Assembly (NCBI GenBank): GCA_944548615.1
Contig: OX155952.1
Span: forward strand, 38,808,350 to 38,872,349
Direction: 5' to 3'
From: Micropterix aruncella
Taxonomy: Eukaryota; Arthropoda; Insecta; Lepidoptera; Micropterigidae
DNA length: 64,000 nt
Shown: in pieces, positions 10,670 through 25,600 of the stretch
How positions within the stretch are numbered: the first letter of the stretch is position 1
Layout of the letters: the number at the start of each line of letters is the position of its first letter
Translations under genes and position numbers: made by a program
Notes under the pieces: generated by a model
Seen by the model: only the letters and a program-made list of their open reading frames with translations
Database searches by the model: none
Told to the model about the DNA's origin: nothing

Positions 10670-13600
10670 CTGTTGAAATAAAAAACATGATTTATTAAGT
10701 ATATTAAGACATTACTGTCATACATATGCATAAACTTATTGGAGCGTATATACAGTGGCCGGTTTTGGATGGAGTAGCTCTTGTGGCATTATTGTGAGGT
10801 AAGCCAGCGGGCTCAACGACCCTACCTTTTGGCTCGCGGTGCCATAAAAATATAAAAAAAACAGTTGTCACCCCAAGAATGTAAGGACAAGTAGTCAAGG
10901 CCTAATTTCATCTGAATATAATTTCACAAATAAAATCAAGGAGCACCCTCTCTCGGCCAGCGGACGAACCCGTTTAGGTTGTTACACAACGCTTCGAGCA
11001 GCACGGTTTGTTTCTCGGCTACCCTCGGGCGGCTCGACATTGATATTTGATTTAAATGTATGGCGGACTTTAAATATTATGTGTCAAAATTTCACAATGT
11101 GATTTCGGCCCAACGAGGCATCTGTGTAACCAATTTTAAGTCCAATATTTCAAGATTGAAATATGACTAGACTGATTTTAACCACAACCTTTTCAACTCT
11201 TGTTATGACCAAATGATGCCTGCATGCCAAATTTCAGCTCAATCGGATTAAGCGACTGGGTGCTATGTGGAGGAATACACACACACACACACACACACAG
11301 ACAGACCAATCTGGAAATGGTCTTAATCGTCTCAGAGGGGTTCAAAATGGATTTTTCCTTACGTCTTCATCTTAGCGCGCTCACAAAACTTTCCCTTGTT
11401 AACGGTTGGTGGGCCGGGGAAGAAAAAATTAACCCCCTCTAAAAGTTGCATTAAATATAATCACTAAAAAATATTATACTGGTATAGAGAAGACGATTCC
11501 TTGGTTCTAGGCTGAATCACTACATCTTACGATATTAGAAGTTAATGTTGTTAGAGGAGGTCATCAGAGTCCTGTCAGAGTCAGGTGAGAGAGACGTTAA
11601 GCAGCGTGAAAGAGATGGTGATGTTCCAAACTTGAAAACGCAATCAATCGCGCGGGAGTCCGAAATATCGGATAGATACCTCATGTTACATGATCTCCTG
11701 ATGCGTTGAAGCGGGTTTGAAATAGATTTGGATGGATTTCAAGACAACTTTTAAACAGAAACTTTATTTGTACGGAAAATATATTTAGAAAAAAAATATT
11801 TCTTCAAAGCATTTCCAAGCTTTGGGGTGAGGGGGAAGTTAAAAATTGGCAAGTAGGCATTGTTAACGCTAGGCTAGGGTCACATTACTCCTGGTGTTAA
11901 CATGTTACCCCTGGGGTTTCCCCACATTTCCACATTGTGCTGGGGTACCAGTGCTGCCATGAAAGTGAAGAAAATGTGCTCACAGTAAACCAAAATAAGC
12001 GCTAGATGCGCTTAATATTCAGAAATACTAGATTTTCACCATTGGGCATTAAACTTAAAACGTAGAAAAACGAAAGAACTTTGTTACTGCTAAAATTGTT
12101 TATATTAATAAATGCACGTTCAAAAACGTGCATTTATTAATTGAGTATAAACATTATATTTTGTAAGTATCCAGAAAATAAATTATAATTCTATGGCTTC
12201 GAAGGGGGAGTGAATGGGTGGTAAGGTAAACGCTCACATGTGGCAAGACAACTGTCCTAAACCTACCACAGCCGGTCGTTAGTCCGGAATCCACTGCTCA
12301 CCCCCAGAAGTGTAATAACACTATATGATGGGCCGACTTCGGTCGGTGAATTCCATGGCAGCTCCGTTTGTATTTTATTTATTTTATTAGTCCTGATGAG
12401 TGATGATATTGTCAAAATCAAAATGTCACTCTCGTGTCAACCAATAAATAAAATAATAATTGCAAATAAGAAATACAAATGGAGCTGCAATGGAATTCGT
12501 GACCGAAATCGGGTATGGCCTGTCGTATTACACTTCTCTGGGAGGAACAGTGAACCCTAACGATCAGCTGTGGTAGGTTTAAGATGTCTTGTCTCATGGT
12601 AGGTTTAAGATAGCTGTCTTTATCTTACTGGGTTACTCCCTCTTCGAAGCCATAAGATGTGAGATGCGGAAATCACGGTTTAATTTTTTTTTTCTAGAAA
12701 TGTGTTGATTATTTTTGTGTTGAGACCAAGATCTTTAAAAAGATAAAACAGGAATTTGGCTGGCAGGCCACGAGTGCCAATTTCCACCGCGTGAAGGTGA
12801 AGTTGACACTCGTGGCAACTTCCACCGGGTGACAGCATTCGGTATTTATTTAGTTTGTACTCGTGGTCTTTGGGGATATTTGACTAACATGGAACTGTTG
12901 ATTCTACAATAATCAATCTTCTGTGATAAAGAGTATAGAGTTATATTTGGACGGAGAGCTGTGCATCCAAGCATTGCAGGAAAATGATACTGCTTAGAGG
13001 CCGAATCGACCTCCAGAATTTAATCGGAAACTTTCTCAATTATGATAAAGGGTTGGACTGGAATGTTTTTTGCCTTTAGAGCAATCCCACACAAGCTGGC
13101 ACAAGAATATATTACATAACTTACAAACAGAGATTTTGTCTATATCTATCATCTCAATATTGTATATCTTAATAGATATAAAATATTGAGATGATAATTC
13201 CTCAGCATTAATGAGATGATAATTCCTGAAAATATTGAGATGATGATTCCTGAGGATAATTCCTCAGCATTAAAATTAAACAAATTTGTGTATGTACCTA
13301 ATTCTCCAGTAACAATTGAAAAGTCCCTTGGTAGGATGGCGAATTTCTGGATTTTTTGTGCGTTTGAAATGGCATTCTTGTTTGCTCTGACTATTCCTTC
13401 GTGAATAGCCTTGGTGACCTACAAAATAACTCGGTTAGTCAAAGGAAGTGATTACTGTCATAAACAAAAATGAGAAAATAATACTTACAAGTGGATCTTT
13501 TCCGTCGATGATTTCGCTGACTTTTGTAGAGCTACTGCCGAGTGAGGCAACCCATCGAATTGTATCTTTGTCCAATGTATCAAGCGGAGTTCCATCGGAA

Positions 13601-16600
13601 TCAGCAGTAGCCTAAAAGTTATGACCAATTAAAAACCTACATAAATGGTTTGAATACTCATGGAGAAAATATGTGTGGTAACAAAATGGGTCAATATTTT
13701 GGACAGTTGTGTTTATCAATGTAAGCAGGGCAATTCAGCGAAAAGAAAACATGACGTAAGAATAACAGCGAATAGAACACATAACGATCGGATCATAGAC
13801 ACTCACCCTTAATGTTACAAGCATAGATAAGAATTTCCGCCGATCTCCAATCAACATGGTTTCACTGACAAACGGTAATTCCGCTTTTACCGTCTGCTCT
13901 ATAACGATTGGTGCTACGTTTTCTCCTCCCGCTGTTATAAGTATTTCCTGAAACAAAACAAAAATATGGTAAAAATTTTGTTTTATAAAAGTCGTTGAGG
14001 TGTTTGTGCTACTGAACAAAAATCAGCTGTGTCACGCCAAGACTTTCCCGGTAAGTAGCCAAGGACTGATTTCATCTGAATATTGTTTTTGACTATTTGT
14101 TTTTTCAAGTCATTTTTAAAATATTACTGTATTTAGTTATCTTAATATATAAATTAAGTGTCACGTTGTTTGTCCACGATGAACTCCTAAACTACTTAAC
14201 CGATTTGAATCAAATTTGCACACCGTGTGCAGTTTGATCCAACTTGAAAGATAGGATAGCTTACATCTTAATTTATAGTCGCAATATTATTTTATTGCAA
14301 ATTATTACAATTATCTGTTAGCTCCAAACAATTTTAACAGATGGCGATATCTGTTGACTGGATTGAGTAAGTAATCAATAGATGGCGCTGCTATTTTAAA
14401 CCTACAAACGTGTCATATAATCTTGGACGCACCAGGTGGAACCGGTAAGACATTTTTAATATTGTTGATTCTTGCCAAAATACGGTCGCAACAGAAAATC
14501 GCATTGGTAGTTGCATCGTCAGGCATTGCGGCTACTTTGCTAGATGGTGGGCGAACGGCACATTCAACATTCAAGCTGCCATTGGACATTCATAATAAAC
14601 CAAATGCAATGTGTAACATAAAAAAAATAGTGGAATAGCTGCAGTGTTGCGGAAGAGTTCAATAATAATTTGGGATGAGTGCACAATGGCTCACACATAT
14701 TCACTCGAAGCATTGCATAGAATTATGCAAGATTTAAACGGCAATAATAAACTTTTCGGTGGTGCTATCTTACTTTTGTCTGGTGATTTCCGACAGACCT
14801 TACCGGTTATACCTCGCTCTACTTTCGCGGATGAGATTAATGCATGTTTGAAACAATCATTCTTATGGCGAAGTGTTGAAACACTTCGATTGACCATAAA
14901 CATGCGCGTAAGATTGCAAAATGATCCATCAGCACAAATATTTTCCGAACAATTACTAGATATTGGGAACGGTAAAATAGAACTGCAACCAAATACGCAA
15001 TGCATTAAACTGCCAGACAATTTCTGCACTGTTCTTCAGGAAAAAAATAAATTCATTCAGAGTATTTTTCCGGATATACAGAATAATTACTTGTATATAA
15101 TGAATAATTACTAATAACCATTTTAACTGGGAAGTTTAAAGGAAAAGTGGTCCTGTTGCTATGTATTCCAATGATACCGTCAGATTCTACCCATACCATT
15201 CAGAAGGCTACAGTTTCCAATACGTTTAGCTTTTGCCATGTCTATAAATAAGTCTCAAGGCCAAACAATGTCCATTTGTGGTTTAGATTTGGAAAATCCA
15301 TGTTTTTCTCATGGGCAACTATATGTTGCATGTTCACGTGTAGGGAAACCGTCGAATCTATTTGTGTTAGCTAAAGACAGGTTAACCAAAAATATTGTGC
15401 ACCGATTAGTGCTAAATTAAATTGAAATTAAAAGTATTTATAATTCAAAATAATAAATATTATTGTTAAAGATTTAAGACTATCTGCCCTACCTACCTCA
15501 TTCATAAGTTTAAGTGTCGCATGTTATTTACTAACAACTTTGTAATATACTCATTTGTTACAAACTTGAATAAAAACAATAATAAATTTTAAAATTAATT
15601 CTTTTGTATTGATTTTTGCTTAACCCCTCAAGCCCCGATTGGCCGATATCGGCCACAACACGATTCAGCGTGACGGCCCCGTTTTAATTTAATTTTAATT
15701 TAATTTATTTTAATTTATTATGTTTTATTATGTTAAAATATTTCAATTTGATTATGGGTACAGTGGTTTGGCAGTAATTAATGTTTCGGTGAGACAGTGT
15801 CATAATTCTATTTTAGTACCAATTTTTACTAAAAATTTTTGGGACAGCAACTTGTCAATCGGCTGAGGGGCCGAGGCCTGAAGGGTTAATATCAACTGTA
15901 CGAAAATTTTAATCAATAGTGTTCAAAGTTCTTCCCCTTCAAATCCCAATCCAGTGGATTTTTATACCAGGATTAACGTTTCCGTCTTCGTTCATAAATA
16001 ATAATTTCATTGTATTAAGGGGTTACGGTAGTAGAAAATCTGTCATTGAGGTCGCCATATTTTTTCACAAATGGCATCTATGTAAAAAAGCATGGTGGTC
16101 CCCATGAATGATGTTCTCCTACCGTTCCTCTTAAATAGTTTACTACAATGTAATATAACAAAAACCTTAGCCACAGCAACGCGTGGCCGGGTCTGCTAGT
16201 AGTTTATAATTGTTTAAGGTATACTTAATAGTCAGATATGTGTAATAATTATTTTCTATTTAGTTACTCTGTAATAAATATTCTTCAAATAACCATATTT
16301 TTAATTTTTGTAACTGTTTCATTTTGATATAATTGTTTTTTTTCAGCTCCTTTTTAATTATTTTAACTATATTTGTTAGGATAAACCCACTTGTAATTTT
16401 AAAGTATGGACAACAAATTGGGGCAACCTGTCATGTTATCTATATATATTTGTATAATTAAATTAAAAAAAAAACGAAAAATGCCTAACAATAATCCCAT
16501 CAGGTTTTAGCTTGTTTGACTTACCTTGATGAGTCCTTTGGTTACATATTGTAACAATGCATACAAGTGTGCATTTATTAGTGTTTTTATATTCTACTTT

Positions 16601-19600
16601 GGCTTATTTGTATATCAGTTGTTAATTGCAATTTATTTTTGCGTAACAAAGTGTCGAGAGGAAATTCGCAAAACTCTTAAAGAGATCCCGCGGCAACCCA
16701 TAGGTTCCGGAAGCTTACCTTGATTCTTCCCGTGATGTATAAACAGTTTCGTGTGTCGATTCGGCCTATATCCCCGGAATGTAGCCAGCCATCTCGGTCG
16801 ATGGCGTCCGCCGTTTTCTCTTGGTCGTTAAGGTAGCCCATGAACACGTGTCTGCCTCGCATGCAGATCTCGCCAGGACCGTTGGGACTGGGAGCGTCAG
16901 CAAACATGGTCTCCACGCCATCTGCCCAAATAAGGTACGAGTTATTCATCGGTCAACGTTATTCACACCGTATACACGATTCCACCGACTACAGAATGCA
17001 TGTGGAGCCATAATTACACGACACTGATCTCGCAAATGCCATTGGGGAATATTTATTTTATCTTCTTTATACAAGAGCCAGACATAGTACTGCCATCATA
17101 GACCTCAAACTGAGCGTGGCTGCAAACCTCAGTGATGTCTCCTTTACTAAAGATGTGGTTCAAAAATACCTGCAAAATTAAATGAGAGGTCTGCTTATGG
17201 ACATGAACACCCTATTCTGTGAAAAAATGTTCAATGAAACTAGCATGCCACTGGCAATACATATGACCGCATCATATGATACTGGCGAGCTACCTGAAGA
17301 CTGGAAGAGAGCTGTCATCATTCCCATTTACAAGAAAACTGATAAAGGGGACCCTCTCTAATTACCAGCCTATTAGATTAAGAGGTATAGAAGGCCAAAA
17401 ACCTGGCATAGAAGGCAAAAAAAAACCAACTAAGTTAAGTCAAAAAAAAACTTTTTTTTTAACCTAAAGTTGAAATCTATTGTTTTGTTTATATGAATCT
17501 TTTACCTATGGAATAACTGATATTCTCAGATTGCTGTAAGTGCTTTAACCCGTTGAGTATGAGTCAACCAAATCTGGTCGCGAAACAATTATCCGTTGAG
17601 TACGAGTCGACCAAATCTGGTCGCGCGTTTTTTTCACTTCTTTGACGTTCTCATATTTATTCATAATTATCTAATTGTTTTACAAAATGATATTTCAATA
17701 TTCTATATTCGAAATTTCAATGCAATCATTGTGCAGTTGTTCTTTTTATGATTGGTGTAGTAGTTTCGTAGTTATAGTAATTTAAGGTCGATGTCGCCGA
17801 AAATCCTGCAAAAGAGACAGATGCATCCATGAAAATACCCATTTACTCCAAGGGTTTATTAATCTTACTACTTTCCTTTAAACAAAACTTTAAACATGTT
17901 TTTCTTCAGACCATATTTTTCAATTCTGCTCCGGTGATTAAAAAAAAATACTTGATGGATCGAGTTCCAAAACAAGTTTCGAGTTCCGTTGTTCAACAAA
18001 CAAAATAACATAAAATTATTAAATTCCCTTCTTTTTGAACTTTAAAAAAACAGAAAAAAGTTTATACATATTTTTTGCTAGTTAACACAACATTTTAGGG
18101 TGAAAATCGAATTTATTTCTTTAAATCCTTGAAAAATTATAAAAATGATAACTTTTAGTTATTTATTTAGTTCATCTACAAAATACATATTACGTAAACA
18201 TTAATAACTTAGTTCATTTTTATTGTTTCAGGCAAAATTACGCTCTCTAATATTGTATTATTGTAGCAAGCAGTTACCGCAATTTCTGCAGCGGTAGAAA
18301 CATTTGCAATTCAATATCTCAAAATAGTTTTTTTACTATTAAAAAAAATATTTTTATTTTAATCAATCTGGCTAAAAGATTCACGATCAGATTTCAACCT
18401 TGTTAAAAAAAACCATGAAAAACATGTTGTTTTGGGGCTTCTAAACCCATTGACTCTATTTTTATTTTTCATGAAACCAACAGCGTTTGTTACTAAATAT
18501 TAACACAGATTATGCAAATCTAAGGTAATCTAATTCTTATCAGTGTTATATGGCTGTTTATGAGGGTTTGTTCTCGTTGCTGGACGTTATTACGGCGGAC
18601 AATTATTTCGTTACCCTGAATATTGTTTACAAAATGGATGTCTACGACGCGACTAACGCATCGTACGGTTTAAAAACCGTAGCTCACGTTTTTTCTACGG
18701 CGCGGCTATCGCGCCATACAGTGAAAAAACCATGCCGTGGACTTGAAGCAAACCCTCAAGTTTATTAGGTGGTAGCAGTGCTGGATATTACCGTATCGAA
18801 ATTACTAAAACCCTACACTTCAAAAGACTTACCACGACCAAACGGTGGTTTTTTTGTGACTTTGTCGTATTCAATGATGCATTTTGACGAAGTTCTTTAA
18901 ATGATATGTGAAATATTGCAGTGGGAGTCAGGCATACTTCTGCTAAAAGAAGTCCGAGATGCCCTACAATTCTCTCTCCATTAGGAGATCTAACTCGAAT
19001 AATTGGTGGTGCAGTGACTGCTTTGCGATCAGGCAGTAATAGTAGCAATGAAGTATAGAAATATTAGTATGTATGATATCGTTCATATCGGTTGTATTTA
19101 ACTTAACCCCTCGCGTACCAGACGGCCCGAAACGTCCAGAATTGATATTTACCGTCGAACCCCAGACGGCCCGAAATGGCCAGGCGAGGCCGACCGCTAA
19201 TTATGTTAGTACAACTTTGACTAATAATTATGAATAATCTTTATTGCTTTACATAACGACGTTACAAATATCTAATAGAAAATTTCAATAGGAACATAAA
19301 ACAGGTCTATTTTAGACGATCGGTGTGACAGTTTTGGAGTAATCGTTTTTTTTCTGAAACGCCATCTTTTTTTTGAGACTCGCGAATTTCTTACGGGCCG
19401 TAAGGCACACATTAAAATTCAAACCGCGGGCCGCGAGGGGTTAAGATTATAGAAGAGGATAAATAATATATGAATGTTAGTCTCTAAAATGCTAGAGTAT
19501 AAAGTTGAAATTAAATGAAGTAAATTAATGAATAAAATATCTTACTCAAAAGGCATCCAGCAGATTCCAAAGAGTACATGCTGGGTGAGTTGATCGCATG

Positions 19601-22600
19601 GGCACCGGCCGCCTCGCTCATCCCAAACCCATCCATGATAGGTATATCCACAGACAGGAAGTATCGTTTAATATCCGGCGACAGGGGCGCCGCAGCAGTC
19701 ACAAAAAATGTACAGCGGCCAAGACCAAGAGCAGCTCGAATCCTCTTCAGCACGAGCCAGCGAGCCAGCTTGAAACTCAGAGATTCAGAATCCACCCTGA
19801 TGAATTTTATAAGCAATTATACATAACATTATAAGAATAATTTAATTTTACTGAAGGATATCTATATTGGATACATTGTAAAGAGTCAGGAGGGTGATTT
19901 TTGAATTATTAGAGAAGTTGTTGCATATGAGATGACGTCACAATGACGCAATTTCTATCGCTTTCATTTGAAATACAAACGAGGATCGAGGAAGTGATAG
20001 ACATGACGTAATTTCATAGATGATATTTCTCTATCGGTTCAAAAATCAATCCCCAGGTCCGCTTGGAGAAGAAAAGGCTGGTGCTTTATGAGGAAGACCA
20101 GGTAGAGGGAGGTTCCGATCTCGACCGTAGACGAGACAAGGTCTTCTCAACACTAAGGAGAACGGAACCTGGTCGAATATGGCACCAAATCGGTATGTGT
20201 GCTCGGGCACACATACCGATCGGATCACCGGAAAGGCGGCCCAGCTAGGGCAGCAACTCAAGATCGACTCAAGCTGTAACGACAGGAAAGAGAGGAAGGC
20301 GAGGCTGCTCAGTTGTTGGAATAGAGGACTTGGGGAGAGGAACTCCTAGTAGACAACGCTGATCCTAGCATGAAGAATACATTTAATCAAAGCCAGCAAC
20401 ATTAAAAAAAAATTAAATCAAAAATAACTAGGTAATTGAGGAAAGTTATATAGGTATAGTTGGGGACTGAGCTGAATGTAAGCGGTGGCTGAGATGCGGG
20501 GACCGGCATTCCAATTAGGTTATATGTATATACCAATTACTGTCGAGTAGCACCGGGCGAGTGATGTCACAGGACTAATGTGAAGATGGGAAGATGACTT
20601 ACCGATAGGAAGGAGGTTAGCTCGGGACAGAAATGAATGGAAGAAAATGGGGGGGGGGGGGGGCCTATGTCGAAGGACAACCTGATCAAAAACCTGGATG
20701 CTGAAGAATTATTATTTAAAAAAGATTCAAAATTAATAAAATATATTGTTTTATCACATAAGGCAATACTGTATTATTATTAGGCTTTTAATTTTGTTCC
20801 CTTTTTTTTATAAAATAGTCTCACAGCTCATACAAGCAAAGGTCAACTTCTTAACTTGATTTCACTCGCTCAAGCAAATAAAATAGCTTTTCTTAAAGCC
20901 ACCGGAGGTATGCGACTGCTGATAAGTATATGCTAAATTCTGTCTAGCAGTAGCATGCCTTCCCATGATAAAGTTAATAATAAAGTTATAATAAAGTTTA
21001 AAAAAACAAAGTTCGGTTATTTTCTGGACAGACCTCGTATTTCTAGACTTCTCCGAGAGGATTGACTGCGTAAGTGGAAAGGAGCTACCTCCGTTTACTT
21101 TTATACATATTTATTTACAGTTTATAAGTATTCATTATGTTCTCGGAGACCAAGTTTCTCAAACATACCCGTTAATTTTATCTATATTGTATGCGAGTGC
21201 CTTTCCTTTAGCCCAGGATGAAATTGCATTTTTGACTGCGCCATTCGATGCGGCAATTGACATCATCTTTTCGTAGATTTTCTCCCACACTCTAGGAACA
21301 CCTAAAAATCTAATGAAACACTTAATTAGTTGTGTACAACAAAAGAATATAATTATTGCGTTTTTTTTTTCGTCTTACTTGGTCGGTTGCACTTCCTGAA
21401 GTATATTGACAAGCGATCCCTTCAATGCGTCTTTATCCGCAAAGTATACAGTGATGGCGTTCATTAGACTTCCATAAATATCGACAACCTATTTACAGAA
21501 TTACATTAGTTTATTGATGTTAAAGCTCGTTATTGATGTTAAAAAAAAATAATAAAAAAAAAAAACAAAAAAAAAAATCAAACATTTATTTCTAAATTTG
21601 AAAAAATATATAAAAATAGTATAAAAAAAGAGTTCAGCGCGTTGCGCCATCTAGCGGTAGGTAAAATATCGTGAATATTGTTTATTCGCGATATTTTAGC
21701 TATTTCTAGATGGTGGACGCCACACGGTGTGCAAACCGTTCAGGAGCGCCTGAAGGTTGACTCCTAGGGAAAACTGGCCCGAAGGCCAGCGTCCTACCCC
21801 GGCTCGCACTTGTACGTGGAGACCACCGGATGGGTGTTGACCCGTGAGTATGACCGACCCTCAAACACATGGGTCTTAGTGGCCAACTGCAACAGGGACC
21901 ATAGTTCCTTTACAGTGTTAAATAAAAGTGTGGTAATATTGAGATCTGTCCGGGAACGTGTTAATTTCTATGTGTTAACCCCTAGAGCCCCAATTGACCG
22001 ATAACGGCCACAACACGATTCAGCGTGACGGTCCTGTTTTAATTTATTTTTTTTTATTTTATTATGTTTTATTATGTTAATATGTTTTATTTTCCTTATG
22101 GGTACAGTGGTTTGGCGGTAATTAATGTTTTGGTGAGACAGTGTCATAATTCAATTTTTTTAGTAATTTTTACTAAAAATTTTTGGGACATCAACTTGTC
22201 AATCGGCTGAGGGGCCGAGGCCTGAAGGGTTAATAGTGTTTTTTAAGGCGCACCTGAGCAGCGACATGGCTGAGGGGTAAATACGAAACGAGGGTCTCTC
22301 TTGCAGTATCCAAGTCCACCCGGTCGCTTATAGAAAGAGCGTCCCATGTTAGATTGTCGTGTGAAAGCATTACAGCTTTCGGCTGACCGACGGTACCAGA
22401 CTACAAATAAAAAGGAAATAATATCAATAAAATTGAAACCGGTTATCAGAACTACAAAAACAATAGTAAATTCAACCTTACCGTATAAACCAAAGTGCAG
22501 CATTCATTTACACCAATTGTTTTCAGCACTGCATCCAAAGCTGTATCGGATTCACCGGAACCTATTTCCATTAATTTTTCCCACTGTAACATGAAGTAAC

Positions 22601-25600
22601 AAAACATTTAAAAAATTACCCACAAAACTAATAATAATACAACGCTTTATTTGCTGAAACAAATCTGCGGGCTTGTTGCATTAAAGCAATATCTTTCAGC
22701 TAACCTTAACCTAAAGGGAAAACATGTTTTGTGATACATATAAGATAATACTATTATTAAGATCACTTAGGCAGCTCATATCAAATGTACCCAATATTTA
22801 AATCCAGCGTTTAAACATAATAAAACCATAAATCATTAAAAACAGGTCCTAAGGAGGATGGGCGATTTTGGCCTACAGACCAATAACGGCGAGTAATGCG
22901 TCATCGGAAAGGTTTTTATATGTTCTACAACTTTTTCTATGGATGGAAATCTCAAATCGCTGTGGGAAAAAAATATGTATAAAAAATAAAAAAATATATA
23001 TTATTTATAGCCTTCGGGTGTTATACATGATAAACATTTTTTTTCCAATGATAAAGAAAAGATTTCAAAGTCCTTAATAATACCGACTTAAATACTCTTA
23101 AAAACAGTTATCTTGATTTTATATGAATAAAAACTTTTTATTTTTAAATTCTGATTCATTATTAAGAATATCCATTATGTGCAAAATAAAATGAAAACCA
23201 TTATGTGCAAAACCATTATGTGCAAAATGCAAAGAATATTCATTATGTGCAAAATGGATATTATTATTGATGAACCATAGTTTTAAAAACAGATTGTTTT
23301 TTCAAAAACACAATCGCGCTTTTGTTTTTATAAGAGTGTTTATTATCAAGAACCTCGAAATCTATAATTATCCTTGTAAAATCATGTAAACACCCAAAGG
23401 CGATAAAAATATATCTTTTTTATTTTTTATCCATATTTTTTTTCCCACAGCGATTTGAGATTTTCCGCCTTAGAAAAAGTTGTATAACATAAAATACCTT
23501 TCTAATGACGTATCACTCATCGTTATTGGTCTCTAGGCCAGGGTTCATACATTTTTGCCCATCGTCCTTTGAATATCAAAACCAGCTCTATTCTATTTTC
23601 CGACACAGTAATATGCTTATTTTACAGCTTAACCCTTCTAAAGCCAGCTATTTTGACGCGAAGTTCGTGCAGAAAACGACACCGCGCCTTTGTATTTTTT
23701 GGTTGATTTTGTATATAAATACTAACAACATCGTTGTTTTATAAATTCTCTCTTGCCATCTAATAATTTATATTGTTAACTATGTATATTATATATTTAT
23801 ATAATAAATACTTCGTCCAGAGTAGCCAATTTTACCAAACAATTAATCGTTTTCTCCCAAATATTAATGAATTTATCCCTTCAGTTGTTGCAACCATACA
23901 TTTATAGTCAATATGCCGAAACGCGTAATATCTTCTGATGAGTCGGACATCGATGAATCCATAAAATTGCGAAGCGATTTTAGTTCTGTAGAGACTTTCA
24001 GTGAGAGTGATGAGGAATCCGAGGACGACGTGCGTCATCTCATTCAATTTAAAAATCATATTGCAAAACGCGGGTCGCCGTGAGCCTTCGAACTCGAATT
24101 TGAACGAGCCACGCATCGCAAGCGTCACCGCTTTTAAGGGCCTTACTATTTAATTAATGTCTGATGGACTTTAAATATTATGTTGTCCCTTGTATATGAG
24201 ATATTCAAACAAAATTTCACAATGTGTGTTCGGCCCAAGACGCATCTGCGTACCAAATTTCAAGTCTCTAAGTACAATATTTTGATAACGAAATATGACT
24301 GGCGCACCCTCTGGTGGATCAACTTCAACCACAATCTATTCAACTCTTGCCATGACCAAATGATGCCTGCACGCCAAATTTCAGCACAATCGGATGAAGC
24401 GTTTGGACACACAGAAACACACATCGACACACAGACAGACTTCAGTCTGGAAATTGTTTAATTCGTCTTGGGTGGGGCGAGGGGGAGGGGGGCGGTTAAA
24501 ATGTATATATCTATCTTCGTCTCGATTTTTTAGCGCAAATTCACAATACCTTCTTGCCAATTAATGGGCTCGTAAAGTAAAATTTAAAAAAAAATATCGA
24601 CAGCATCAATTTTAAGGTCAACGAAGGTTATAGTCGTTTCCGCTTGTGATTCACGAATCTTTGATTACATAAATTCACTCTTATCGCACTCCGCCGGTAC
24701 GTTTTCTAATGATATTCATGCTCATCAGTATGACCCTGATCCGCTCAACGCTACTAGAAGCTCCATATCTTCCGTTATCCACAGTTGACCTTTGCATAAT
24801 TAAATAACATAAATATAATTTGTGTCGCATTTCCCGGAATAAAACTTACAGAGTAGAGATTTGGTGTTTCTTTGTTGACCTGCCCGTCCCATTGCACAAT
24901 CGCTTTTAGCTCCGGAAGGCGCGAACGTATCGATAGGATCTTTTCGAGTTGTTTGTCATCTTCGACGACGCAGATGTTCGCCCTCGACGATTGTAAGCAG
25001 TAGAAGCAAGCTTCAGCGGAGTTTGTAGTGTAGATGCCCGCGGCAAAACCCCTGCAAAAATAGTTCAGTGAATTACAGAAAAAAATATACATAATACAAA
25101 ACAAATACATAACAAAAAATATACAGAAAGTATTCTTTACCCAGCGTGAATTGTGGCAAGATCCGATATGAACCATTGTGGGGAATTAAAGCCTAAAATG
25201 CAGACGGAGTGATGCCGCTTCAATCCTAATTTCAGAAACGCTTTTGCGCAAGTGCGGACTTGATTGTAGTATTCCCTGAAAATAAAAAAATAATTATATA
25301 TGACAGAAACGGATTTACCACCCGATTTGTAGCACCCGAACTTTCAGGGATGGTTAGGTTAGGTTGTAACGACCAAGGTTACAGCCGCCATTTTCAAAGG
25401 TAGACTGAAATGCCGGTTGTCAGTTGTCAACCGCTGTTGTTTTGCGGGTAGGCAGAATACTGCTGCTGTTACTTTTCAAATTTTGAAATTATAACGATCT
25501 ACAAGGCTTATGTGAGACCTATTCTTGAGGATAGCTATCAGCTCTGGTACCTACTTATGCAAATATGTACATAGATATTCTGGAAAAGGTGCGGTAAAGG

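Larger units (their letters stand above)
10670..13297. other. ACSBG last intron, mostly repeats
   Basis: This 2.6-kb intron holds a dispersed repeat (11045-11330), a hairpin (12105-12140), two LINE tail copies and a small tandem array. The 11460-12100 segment carries no feature I can identify. Confidence 0.7.
14140..16199 (+). mobile_element. Helitron, internally deleted
   Basis: The 5' end is A|TCTTAATATATAAATTAAG at 14140. The 3' end is GCGTGGCCGGGTCTGCTAG|T at 16199, with a terminal CTAG preceded by a short GC-rich hairpin. Insertion between A and T without target duplication is Helitron-type. It encodes only a broken helicase segment; no Rep/HUH domain is visible in the 2060 bp. A TTAA MITE is nested at 15624-15885. 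Confidence 0.85.

Noticed and set aside
18788..19048. 86-codon minus ORF between ACSBG exons
   Set aside because: No ACSBG segment is missing at this point (the phases of the flanking exons already join) and no transposon motif could be recognised.
23172..23255. Possible CRISPR-like array (CATTATGTGCAAAA repeats)
   Set aside because: Short unit, irregular spacers, eukaryotic intron, and inside a foldback element. It is a simple tandem array.
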